From positions 372,001 through 436,000 of the forward strand of contig NZ_UETR01000002.1 in the NCBI RefSeq assembly GCF_900491745.1: 64,000 nucleotides of DNA. The letters run 5' to 3'. Positions 33,631 to 43,400 of the stretch are shown piece after piece (position 1 is the first letter of the stretch; each line of letters opens with the position of its first letter). This DNA comes from Amarolinea aalborgensis (GTDB lineage Bacteria > Chloroflexota > Anaerolineae > SSC4 > Amarolineaceae). The notes under the pieces were generated by a model, which saw nothing but the letters and a program-made list of their open reading frames with translations, was not told where the DNA came from and ran no database searches. Position numbers and translations under genes: made by a program.

Positions 33631-35415
33631 ATGAAATTCCCGTACGGCATGAGCGACTTTCACAAGTTGATCACGGAAGACTACTTCTACGTGGATCGCA
33701 CCGACCGGATTCCGGCGATTGAAGAGATGGGTGAGCAGCTGCTGTTTCTGCGACCGCGGCGTTTCGGCAAGAGCCTGTGGCTTTCGACGCTGGCGAATTA
33801 CTACGATGTGGCGCGCGCCAGCGAGTTTGAGCGGCTGTTCGGCCACCTGGCCGTAGGGCAGAACCCAACCTCGCGTCATAACCAGTATTTCGTGATGCGC
33901 TGGGACTTCTCGGCCGTGGCGGCCTATGGCGACGCGGATGAGATTGCGCAAGCGTTGCACCGCCACATCAATGGCCGTATCCAGGACTTTGCTGTTCGTT
34001 ACCAACACTTGCTGCCGCTTCCTATCGAGATCCACCCCACCGATGCGCTGGTCTCATTCCAGTCCGCGCTGACGGCGGTGCAGCGAACCCCTTATGCGCT
34101 CTACCTGCTGATTGATGAATACGACAATTTCGCCAACGAACTGGCGATGAGTGGGCAGCCTACCGGCAAGCAGCGCTACGATGCGCTGCTGCGCGGGGAA
34201 GGGGCGTTGAAAACGCTGTTCAAAGCGATCAAGGCCGCAGCCAGCGGCTTTGGCCTGGACCGCGTCTTCATCACGGGCGTGTCGCCGATTGTGCTGAGCG
34301 ACCTGACCAGCGGTTACAACTCGGCGCGCGCCATCTATCTGCAGCCCGTGCTGAACGACCTGTGTGGTTTCACGGAGACCGAGATCGCGGCCGCTTTGAA
34401 CCAGGTCTCGGCGGCCTGTCACTTCCCCGCCAGCAAGACCGCAGAAGCGTTGGAGATGATGCGCATCTTCTACAACGGCTATCGCTTCTGCCAGGACCCC
34501 GCGCCGCCGGTCTATAACCCCACGTTGGCGCTTTACTTCATGCAGGAGTTCCAGCAGGCATGTCGTTATCCCAGCCAGATGTTGGACAGCAACCTGGCGA
34601 TGGATCGCGGCAAGCTGGCCTACATCGCCAGCCTGCCCGGCGGCGGTCAGGTGCTGTTGGATGCAGTGAACGACGAGCCCCCGCTGGCGTTGTCGGTGTT
34701 GGCCGACCGCTTCGGGGTTGAAGAGATGCTGCTGGCGGTCAAGGATGCGCCGTTCATGGCGTCGTTTCTATACTATTTTGGCGTGCTGACCTTCGGCGGG
34801 CGCACGCCCTTTGGCAAGTTGATCTTGCGCATCCCTAACCTGGTGGCGCGTAAACTGTATGTCGAGCGCATCCAGGATCTGCTGCTGCCCGACAAGCGCG
34901 CCCAAGATGCGGGACGCCAGGCAGCCGATCAGTTCCTGCAAAGCGGAGACCTGGAACCGGTGTGTACCTTCGTGGAGCAGCGCTACTTCCGGGTTTTTGA
35001 CAACCGCGACTACCGCTGGGCCAACGAACTAACGATCAAGACCGCGTTTCTGACGCTACTGTTCAACGACATTGCGTATATCATGGACTCCGAGCCGGCG
35101 TTGGCGCGCGCCTATGCTGATCTCAGCATGATCGTGCGGCCCGAAATGCGCCAGTATCAACTGCCGGATGTCTTGTTCGAGTTCAAGTACGTGGCGCTTG
35201 CTGAAGGCGGTGTGACGGCTGAGCAAGCGCGTGGCTTGTCCGAAGCCGAGGTGCGTGCCCTGCCCGCGGTGGCGGCGCGTCTGGCGGAAGCGACAGCCAG
35301 GCTGCTTGACTACCGCGTCGCGCTGCAAGCCAGGTATGATAACCGTCTGCGTTTGCGCGCCTATGCGGTGGCGGCGTTGGGCTTTGAACGGTTGGTGTGG
35401 ACGGAATGCAGTTGA
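33631..35415 (+). CDS. AAA-ATPase-like / PD-(D/E)XK nuclease protein (AAA-ATPase_like plus DUF1703)
   Basis: A 594-residue protein. It opens with FPYGMSDFHKLITEDYFYVDRT, the usual start of the AAA-ATPase-like family, with Walker A in LRPRRFGKSLWLSTL (about residues 40-54) and Walker-B-like YLLIDEYDNFANELA. The C-terminal third carries the DUF1703 nuclease-like part, including LPDVLFEFKYVAL with the E-x-K pair. The family is widespread in environmental bacteria, has many paralogues and no agreed function; a defence or mobile-element link is often suspected. Its stop overlaps possible starts of the next gene. Confidence 0.88.
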   Translation: MKFPYGMSDFHKLITEDYFYVDRTDRIPAIEEMGEQLLFLRPRRFGKSLWLSTLANYYDVARASEFERLFGHLAVGQNPTSRHNQYFVMRWDFSAVAAYGDADEIAQALHRHINGRIQDFAVRYQHLLPLPIEIHPTDALVSFQSALTAVQRTPYALYLLIDEYDNFANELAMSGQPTGKQRYDALLRGEGALKTLFKAIKAAASGFGLDRVFITGVSPIVLSDLTSGYNSARAIYLQPVLNDLCGFTETEIAAALNQVSAACHFPASKTAEALEMMRIFYNGYRFCQDPAPPVYNPTLALYFMQEFQQACRYPSQMLDSNLAMDRGKLAYIASLPGGGQVLLDAVNDEPPLALSVLADRFGVEEMLLAVKDAPFMASFLYYFGVLTFGGRTPFGKLILRIPNLVARKLYVERIQDLLLPDKRAQDAGRQAADQFLQSGDLEPVCTFVEQRYFRVFDNRDYRWANELTIKTAFLTLLFNDIAYIMDSEPALARAYADLSMIVRPEMRQYQLPDVLFEFKYVALAEGGVTAEQARGLSEAEVRALPAVAARLAEATARLLDYRVALQARYDNRLRLRAYAVAALGFERLVWTECS

Positions 35416-36449
35416 CGATGCAGCAGCCCTGGCGTGAGTTGCGCGCCTCCTGGCGCGATACGATGATCTTGCTGCGGGAATTTCGGCTGCCGCTGCTCAT
35501 TTTCGTGGTTGCCATCGGCGGCGGAGGCGCACTCTATTTTGTGCTGGCGCAGCAAGCCCACGCGCCCATCGAGTCGCTGCCGGAGGCGATCTACACGGTG
35601 CTGGCGCAGGCGTTTCTACAGTCAGCCGGCGACTTTCCGAATCAGTGGTACTTGCAGATTTTCTACTTCATCATGCCCCTTATCGGGATTGGCACCTTGG
35701 CGCGCGGCCTGACCGATTTCGGCGTGATGATCTTCAATCGCCGCGCGCGCGGCAAGGAGTGGGAGATGGCCGTCGCCTCGACGTTTAGCCAGCATGTCGT
35801 GCTTGTCGGCCTGGGACACCTGGGCTACCGGGTGGCCCAGCATCTACATAGCATGCACCAGGATGTCGTTGCGGTTGAGATGAACCCAAGCGAAACCCTG
35901 GTCGCGGAGGTGCGCGCCATGAACATCCCCGTGATTCATGACGACGGCGCGCGCGAGGCGACGCTGATGGCGGCCGGCGTGTCCAGGGCGCGCGCGATCA
36001 TGCTCTGCACGCAGCAGGACAGCCTCAATTTGCAGATGGCGGTCAAGGCGCGCAGCCTCAACCCCACGATCCAGGTCGTGCTGCGCATCTTCGATGACGA
36101 CTTCGCCGAGGCGCTGCACAAGCAGTTTGGGTTCAAAGCCTTCAGCGCCACGGGCATGGCCGCGCCGGCCTTTGCCGCAGCCGCGGCCGGCGTGGACATC
36201 ACTTACCCCTTGACGGTCGAAGGTCAGGCGCTTTCCCTGGCCCGTTTCAACCTGGCCGCGCACTCGGCGTTGGTCGGCTGCACCATTGCCGAGATCGAGG
36301 ATCGAGACGATGTCAGCATTGTCTTCTTGCGTCACCAGGATGTGCCTGACATGCATCCGTCCGGAGATCGCCGTTTGAGCGCCGGCGATGTGATCGCAGT
36401 GCTTGGCAGTCCGTCTCAACTCAACCACATGGTGGCCCAGAATCAGTAG
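35406..36449 (+). CDS. Potassium-channel-like membrane protein with TrkA-N (RCK) and TrkA-C domains
   Basis: A ~347-residue protein. Two hydrophobic helices (LPLLIFVVAIGGGGALYFVLA and YLQIFYFIMPLIGIG) flank a pore-helix-like segment, but the expected selectivity filter TVGYGD is replaced by QSAGDF. An RCK/TrkA-N Rossmann domain follows (VVLVGLGHLGYRVAQHLH, then VVAVEMNPS, IHDDGAREATLMAAG), then a TrkA-C domain (ALVGCTIAEI, LSAGDVIAVLGS). The start is uncertain: GTG 35397, ATG 35406 or ATG 35418. It may be a degenerate channel or a nucleotide-gated regulator of another transporter. Confidence 0.82.
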   Translation: MQLTMQQPWRELRASWRDTMILLREFRLPLLIFVVAIGGGGALYFVLAQQAHAPIESLPEAIYTVLAQAFLQSAGDFPNQWYLQIFYFIMPLIGIGTLARGLTDFGVMIFNRRARGKEWEMAVASTFSQHVVLVGLGHLGYRVAQHLHSMHQDVVAVEMNPSETLVAEVRAMNIPVIHDDGAREATLMAAGVSRARAIMLCTQQDSLNLQMAVKARSLNPTIQVVLRIFDDDFAEALHKQFGFKAFSATGMAAPAFAAAAAGVDITYPLTVEGQALSLARFNLAAHSALVGCTIAEIEDRDDVSIVFLRHQDVPDMHPSGDRRLSAGDVIAVLGSPSQLNHMVAQNQ

Positions 36450-36510
36450 CCAATGCCGGCCATTGGCACGCGTCAAATCATTGTTCCAACGGATGGAGGA
36501 AAGGTAAGTA

Positions 36511-39500
36511 ATGAAGCAAACAAACGTATTCTATCGGCTGATGACGGTTGTGCTCTTGACGTGCATAGCTGCCGGGCTGGCCTTTGGCCTGGCGCAGCGC
36601 AGCAGCGCTGATTACGCCGTCATCACACTCGACGGTCTGCGCGATGCAGGCTACGGCGCTGCGATCGCGACCGACCCCAGCGGGGACCTTGCCAACCCAG
36701 GTCCTGGCAGTTGGTCCGGCACCAGCTGGACCGACCTGACGACGCTCTATTGTGCGAACGACAACAGCTACCTCTACGTCTACGCCAGCCTGCCGTCGTA
36801 CACGCAGGCAGGTTCAAGTGGTCAGGTTGGCTTGTTGATTGACACGAACACGGCCGCCGGGGGGACAAGCGACCCATGGGGCAATGCCATCACGTTCAAC
36901 CACAGCACCAAGCCCGATTTTGCTGTGCGCGGCAACATTCCAGGCATGGCCAATAACCCGCCTGATAATAACAATGGTTGGACTGAGCTCCGCACCTGGA
37001 ATGGCAGCAACTGGAATACCGGCGCCAGCGTCAACTGGGGCGGCATCACCGGCAGCGGTCAAACCGGCGCGAATGTGGCCTACAGCAACAGCAACGGCGT
37101 GGAGCTGCGTCTCGCCCTGGCCGACCTGGGCGTGAACATCGGGCAGACCGTGCGCCTTGAATTCTTTGCCACCCAGTCCGGAATCACGAAGGGCGCGTAC
37201 GACACAACGCCCAGCGACGACCAATCCACCGGATGGGATGACCCGACCACCCTGGTCAATCTGGCGTCCTGCGCCATCCAGAGCAACGCCACGCCCACCA
37301 ACACGCCGACCAGCACCAATACACCGACCGTAACCAACACGCCAACGAGCGGGCCGACGCCGACGCCTACCAACACACCCACGAGTGGGCCAACAGCCAC
37401 CCCCACCAACACACCTACCAGTGCGCCAACAGCCACGCCGACGCGAACGCCGACAGCGACGCCGACGGCTGGCGCGACTTGCGCAGCGGCCGTAGTGGGC
37501 GATGGCGCGATTGTGACGTCCGCCCTCTATCACAACAACCTCGAAGTCGCGTGGCGCGATCCAGTGGGCGGCATTTTGCCCAACGGCAGCGCGGCCGTGC
37601 GCTTGCGCACCTGCCACAGCGATGTGCAGACGGTCAATGTGCTGGTGTGGACGACCGGCGCGGGCGTCAACCCCAGCTTCATCTACACGGCGACCGTGGT
37701 CGCCACCGATCCAAGCGGGCCGTATGACATCTGGGAGTACAACGTGCCCGGCCCCGGCTACAACATTGATCAGTGGTATCAGTTCCGCGTTAGAGACGCC
37801 GCGTTGGTTGGACATTACCACACCGCCAGCGGCAACACCGGACCTGGCGTGTGGGTCGCCGGCCCCAATCCGGTAGACCCGTCGTGGAGCTTGCCCACGA
37901 TTCCGGCCCCGCCGGTGGACTATCCGGTGCCAAGTTGGCTGAAGGATGCGGTCATCTATCAGATCTTCCCCGACCGTTTCCGCAACGGCGACGCGACGAA
38001 CGACTTCAGCGGCAACGCGGTGTATGGGCCAACGACCTGCAACGGCTATCCAGGGCCAGGCGCCCCGGCCTGCATCACCGAAATGCACACGACGTGGACT
38101 GATCTGCCGCGCACGCCGGGTTATGGCATTGACTTCTTCGGCGGCGACCTGCAAGGCATCATCAACAAGATCAACGAAGGCTACTTCAACGACCTGGGCG
38201 TCAACACCCTCTACCTGAACCCGGTCTTCAACGCTTCGTCCAATCATGGTTACGACACCAACGACTATTACAACATCAACCCGCGCTTTGGCGACAACGC
38301 CAAGTTCGATCAGTTCATGACGGCCGCGACGGCGCATGGCTTGCGCGTCATCCTGGACGGCGTCTTCAACCACACCGGCGCGGACAGCAAATACATGGAT
38401 GGCTACGGGCTCAACCGCTGGCCGAGCGACATCGGCGCGTGTGAAGGGCCAAGCCCTTATCGTTCCTGGTTCACGGCTGGCGGTAACGGTTCGGGCTGCA
38501 CCGACAACTGGAAATGGAAGGGCTGGTACGGGTACGAAACGATCCCCGAACTGGTGGATGGCAGCGCGGAGGTGCGCGCCTTCTTCTATCGCGACGGCAG
38601 CCCGCAAAGCCCCGGCGGCAAGTCGGTCACGCGCTACTGGCTGGAGAAGGGCATCGCGGGCTGGCGTTTCGATGTGGCGCAGGACATCACGCATGACTGG
38701 TGGCGCGACATGCGACCGTACGTCAAGAACGTCTATGGCAGCAGCGAGGTCCTGATGCTCGGCGAGGTGACCGGCGGCTGCTATCCGTACCAGGACTTCG
38801 TCAACTCCGGGGAACTCGACTCGGCGATGAACTACTGCTTCCGCGACTGGGTGCGCGACTATGCCAATGGCGGCTCGCCAGCCAGCTTCGATGCATCATG
38901 GCAGGCCTTCCGCAACAACCTGCCGCCGTCGCCCTGGTATGGCATGATGAATCTGATCAGCAGCCACGATTCGCCGCGGCTCCTGAGTCAACTGAACCAG
39001 GACACTAACCGCCTCAAGTTGGCGATCATCATGCAGATGACGTTGCCCGGCGCGCCGTCCGTCTACTATGGCGACGAGGTGTCGCTGCCCGGCAGCGGCG
39101 ATCCCGACAACCGCCGCACGTATCCCTGGAGCGATCGCGGCGGCAGCCCTGACACGGTCATGTACCAGCACTTCAAGAATCTGATCGGCATCCGTAATCA
39201 ACACGCCTCGTTGCGCGGCGGCGACATCACGACGCTCTTGATTGACTCAACCAACTACGTCTACAGTTACATTCGCTGGAACACCGCCGAGAAAATCGTG
39301 GTGGTGCTGAACAATAGCGCCAACAATGTCGCGAGCAGCGTAATTCCTGTGTCGGCGCACCTCCCCAACGGCACGGTGCTGACCGATCTGCTCAACGGCG
39401 GTACGTTCACCGTCAGCGGCGGCAATCTCAGCTTGTCGGTCCCCGCGCGCTGGGGGCGCATCCTGCACGTCAGCCTGGCGAGCACGCCCACCCCCACGCC

Positions 39501-40302
39501 GACGACGACTGGCGGCCCATCTCCTACCCCCACGCGCACGCCGACGGCGACGCCGACCACCGGGCCGACCGCAACGCCCACGGTCACTCCTACCAATGCG
39601 CCGACCGCGACGCCGACGGCGACGCCGACCACCGGGCCGACCGCGACGCCCACGGCGACGCCGACGGGAGTCGTGATGTTCGACGCGCCGCAGACCAGCA
39701 TTGTGATGGTCGGGGATGTCTTCACGGTCACGGTGCGCATACAGACGGGCGCGCAGCCCATCAACGGCGCGGCCGCCTATCTCAACTTCAACCCGGCCAT
39801 CGTGCAGGTGCAGGCGCTGACGGCCGGCGCGACGCTGCCCGTCCCGATCCAAAGCCAGTTCAGCAACGCGCTGGGCACGGTAGATTTCGCGGCCGGCGCG
39901 TTCAGCAACTTCCCCAGCGGCACCTTCGATGTGGTCAAAGTGCGCATGAGCGCCGTGGCGACCAGTCAAGGCATGCCGCTCCTGTTCAACATGACCCTGC
40001 CCCGGCGCACCGACGCGACGTTCGGCGTCGGCTCGGTGCTGGCCGGCGCGGTGGACGGCCAGATTATCGTGGCTAACAACTGCTACGACTTCAACGGCAG
40101 CGGTTCTGTAGACGTAGATGACATGACGCAGATCGCGCTGCGCTGGCTGCTCACGGCTGCCAATCCGGACCCCGACGGCAACCCAGGCACGCCCAACTAC
40201 GCCTTCCGCTATGACCTGGACGCCGACGGTGATATTGATGTGCGTGACATCATGCTGCTCGCCGCGCACTGGAACCAGGCGCAGAGCTGTACACCCCCCT
40301 GA
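36511..40302 (+). CDS. Secreted multi-domain GH13 alpha-amylase-family enzyme with cohesin- and dockerin-like modules
   Basis: A 1263-residue exported glycosidase. Order: signal peptide (1-33); DOMON/CBM-like N-domain (~34-255); Thr/Pro linker (~265-325); Ig-like N-domain of neopullulanase type; GH13 barrel (~475-920) starting WLKDAVIYQIFPDRF, with region I DGVFNHTG, region II GWRFDVAQD (nucleophile Asp), region III GEVTGG (acid Glu) and region IV SSHDSPR; C-terminal beta domain; second Thr/Pro linker (~990-1050). Cohesin-like module ~1054-1185 and a dockerin-like pair of Ca-binding repeats (DFNGSGSVDVDDM and DLDADGDIDVRDI) follow at ~1190-1260. The start follows GGAGGAAAGG. The predicted substrate is starch, maltodextrin or pullulan. 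The next gene is a relative with the modules in the reverse order. Confidence 0.92.
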   Translation: MKQTNVFYRLMTVVLLTCIAAGLAFGLAQRSSADYAVITLDGLRDAGYGAAIATDPSGDLANPGPGSWSGTSWTDLTTLYCANDNSYLYVYASLPSYTQAGSSGQVGLLIDTNTAAGGTSDPWGNAITFNHSTKPDFAVRGNIPGMANNPPDNNNGWTELRTWNGSNWNTGASVNWGGITGSGQTGANVAYSNSNGVELRLALADLGVNIGQTVRLEFFATQSGITKGAYDTTPSDDQSTGWDDPTTLVNLASCAIQSNATPTNTPTSTNTPTVTNTPTSGPTPTPTNTPTSGPTATPTNTPTSAPTATPTRTPTATPTAGATCAAAVVGDGAIVTSALYHNNLEVAWRDPVGGILPNGSAAVRLRTCHSDVQTVNVLVWTTGAGVNPSFIYTATVVATDPSGPYDIWEYNVPGPGYNIDQWYQFRVRDAALVGHYHTASGNTGPGVWVAGPNPVDPSWSLPTIPAPPVDYPVPSWLKDAVIYQIFPDRFRNGDATNDFSGNAVYGPTTCNGYPGPGAPACITEMHTTWTDLPRTPGYGIDFFGGDLQGIINKINEGYFNDLGVNTLYLNPVFNASSNHGYDTNDYYNINPRFGDNAKFDQFMTAATAHGLRVILDGVFNHTGADSKYMDGYGLNRWPSDIGACEGPSPYRSWFTAGGNGSGCTDNWKWKGWYGYETIPELVDGSAEVRAFFYRDGSPQSPGGKSVTRYWLEKGIAGWRFDVAQDITHDWWRDMRPYVKNVYGSSEVLMLGEVTGGCYPYQDFVNSGELDSAMNYCFRDWVRDYANGGSPASFDASWQAFRNNLPPSPWYGMMNLISSHDSPRLLSQLNQDTNRLKLAIIMQMTLPGAPSVYYGDEVSLPGSGDPDNRRTYPWSDRGGSPDTVMYQHFKNLIGIRNQHASLRGGDITTLLIDSTNYVYSYIRWNTAEKIVVVLNNSANNVASSVIPVSAHLPNGTVLTDLLNGGTFTVSGGNLSLSVPARWGRILHVSLASTPTPTPTTTGGPSPTPTRTPTATPTTGPTATPTVTPTNAPTATPTATPTTGPTATPTATPTGVVMFDAPQTSIVMVGDVFTVTVRIQTGAQPINGAAAYLNFNPAIVQVQALTAGATLPVPIQSQFSNALGTVDFAAGAFSNFPSGTFDVVKVRMSAVATSQGMPLLFNMTLPRRTDATFGVGSVLAGAVDGQIIVANNCYDFNGSGSVDVDDMTQIALRWLLTAANPDPDGNPGTPNYAFRYDLDADGDIDVRDIMLLAAHWNQAQSCTPP

Positions 40303-40322
40303 TAGGCCGGCATGAGGCCTTC

Positions 40323-40381
40323 TGCCACGAATTTCACGAATTGGTTTTTGTGCATTCGTATCATTCGTGAAATTCGTGGCA
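40323..40381. repeat. Perfect 19-bp inverted repeat
   Basis: TGCCACGAATTTCACGAAT (40323-40341) and its exact complement (40363-40381) are separated by 21 nt containing TTTTTG. It can fold into a long hairpin between the two amylase genes and may serve as a terminator for the first. The AT-rich wording is unlike the surrounding DNA and similar motifs are common spacer repeats in environmental genomes. Confidence 0.8.
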
Positions 40382-40479
40382 GGAATCTGGTTTCAGCCCA
40401 CCTGGGTCAGGAACCATGAATTCTTTTTACCGCGAATACGAGAATAGTGCTTCGTCTAGAATGATCCATGGAGGTTATG

Positions 40480-43400
40480 ATGCGGCGATCATTGGGTTGG
40501 TTAAGCCTGTGTCTCTTGGCTCTCTTGTTGAGCGCCTGGCTGCCTCAGCCCGGCCACGTTGCGACCACGCCGCAGGGCGCGGCCGACTGCAACATCTTAT
40601 GGAACGAGGTGCTGCACGATACGTTTGACAGCAACTATCGTTCGATCGTTGGCCCCACCACCCCGAACACAACAGTCAAGCTGCGCCTGCGCGTGGCCCA
40701 GAGCGACATCACCAGCGCGCGTGTGCGTGTCTGGAACGACCGCGCCAACACGGAAACCTATGTGAACATGGCCTGGGATGGCGCGTTCGACACCGATCCG
40801 GTCGTCTACGATTGGTGGGTGGCCGACATCCCCGCGGGCGCTGATCCGACCATCCTCTATTACTTTTTTGAGATCAATGACAACGGTTTTGGCGCCTGCA
40901 GCCCCGCGGACCAGGACTTCTACACAGACGATGATCCCAAGTTCTATGGCGGCGGCTACGGCGCCATGAGCGACAACTACAATGACCAGAAGAGCTTTCA
41001 GATCACCGTCTATAGCCCGGCGTTCAATGTGCCAGCCTGGATGCAGAAGGGTGTAGTCTACCAGATCTTTCCTGATCGTTTCCGCGACGGCAACCCCGCG
41101 AACGATCCGACCGCGGGGCGCTTCTTCTACGGGGCCAACTCCGCGATCGTGCGCTCCAACAGCGCAGCCTGGAATTCGACCATGTGCGACCCGCGCAATG
41201 TGGTCTCGCCGACCTGCAGCCAACACTACAGCGACAACTTCTACGGCGGCGATCTGGCCGGCATCACGCAGAAGATCAACGCCGGTTATTTCGACAACCT
41301 GGGCGTCAGCGTCCTGTACCTCAACCCGATCTTCAAGTCGCCGTCCAATCACAAGTACGACACCGCCGATTACCTGCAGATTGACCCCGATTTCGGGACC
41401 CTGGCGGATTTCCAAGCCCTGGCCGCGGCCGCCAACGCGCATGGCCTCAAGCTCATCCTGGACGGCGTCTTCAACCACACGTCGTCGGACAGCCCCTATT
41501 TCGACTACTACACCCGTTACGCCGACAGCGGCGCGTGCGAGTCTGCCGGTAGCCCCTACGCCAGTTGGTTCTACATTCCCGACATCGGCACGCCGGCCTG
41601 TGAGCCGGGCCGCACGGGCGATCCAAACGTCTGCGACGCGGCCGATCGCGTGACCTGTCGGCCCCCTGGTTACGGCGGCGCTAACACCTACGAGGCCTGG
41701 TATGGCTATGGCTCGTTGCCCAAGCTGCAGGCCAACTCGGCGCCGGTGCGCGCCTTGATCTGGAGCAACGGGCTCAACTCGGTGGGCCCCTACTGGACCA
41801 ACCAGGGCGCCAGCGGCTGGCGCTTCGACGTGGGCGGCGATGTGGACTGCGGTCTGACGTGCGCGCCGACCAACGATTACTGGGAAGGCTTCCGCACGGC
41901 CGTGCGCAATGTCAATCCTCAAACCGTCACTCTGGGCGAGGAGTGGGGCGATGCCTCGGCCTGGCTGTTAGGCAGCGAGTGGGACAGCGTCATGAACTAT
42001 CGCTTCCGCTCGGCCATGCTGAGCTGGCTGTTCACCGGCTGCTCAGGCAACGGCTGCACGGGCGGTACGACGTTCGAGGACAACGACAGCAATGCGGGCA
42101 GCTCCAGCGGCGCGATCAGCGCCGTCACGCCGTCGCAGTTCAATGCGCGCCTGCGCTCGATCCAGGAAGACTACCCGCCGATGGCCTTCAAAGCCATGAT
42201 GAACCTGCCCGGCTCGCACGACACCAACCGCGTGCGCTTCTTGCTCAAGAAGAGCAACAACGACAGCGACACGGCCGCGGTGCAGCGCATGAAGGAATGG
42301 TGGCTCTTTGCCTTCACCTACCCCGGCGCGCCCACGCTTTACTACGGCGATGAGATCGGCCTCAGCCACGATGGCGTCTTCGCCAGCGGCAAGTACGAGG
42401 ACGATCCGTACAACCGCGCGCCGTTCCCCTGGCCCGACGCCAGCGGTACTTCGTACAGCTATGACAGCAATGCCCAGGCGGCCGACCTGGCCGGTTTCTC
42501 GCGTCAGATGGCGAGCATCCGCTGGAGCTATCCCGCGCTGCAGGATGGCGACGTGCAGCACGGCCTCATCATCAACGATGCCAACAAGCTGTACGGCTTT
42601 GCGCGTACGAACGGCAGCCAAACCGCGCTGATCGCGCTCAACCGTGACAACGCGTCGCACCCCGCCACCTTCACCGGCCTCAACGCCGCGCCCTACAACC
42701 TGACCAACGGCGCCAGCCTGGTGGATGCCCTCAGCGGCGCGACGACGGTCGTCAGCGGCGGCGCGGTTACCGTGACCGTACCCAGCAACTGGGGCGTTGT
42801 ACTGCTGGAAGGGACCAAGGTGCAAACGCCGGTCGCCGCGCCTGGCCTGGCGGCTGTGCGCGCCAGTAACAGCGTCACGTTGACCTGGTCCACCGTGATG
42901 ACCGACACGACCGGCGGCCGCGAGCTGGCGACCGTGTATGACGTGCATCGCAGCCTCACGCCTGGCTTCACCCCAGGCCCGGCCACCCTGCAAGGCTCTG
43001 TCAAGCCGTCGGACGCCAGCTTCCGCTTCGGCGCAGCATCCGGGCAGTTCAGCTTCAATCAGACCGTGCCCACGGGCAGCACCTACTACTACCAGGTTTG
43101 CGCGCGCAACGCGCCCGGGGCGAGCGCCGCCTGCCCCGAAGTGACCGCCAGCACCCCGCAGCAGGCCTCTTTGCAGGCTTCCGTGGCGCTGCAAGGCCGG
43201 CCGACGCCGCCCGATCCACGTTGGATCGTGCCGCTGACCGTCACACTGACCATTCCTGGCCAGGGCGCGCCCGCCTACAGCTTTGCGCCGACCACCGATG
43301 CCAGCGGCATCTTCACGCTGACGGGCATTCTGCCAGGCGCCTATGACATGCGGGTCAAGCACAGCCACACGCTGCAAAACCGGCAGACCCTGACCCTGGC

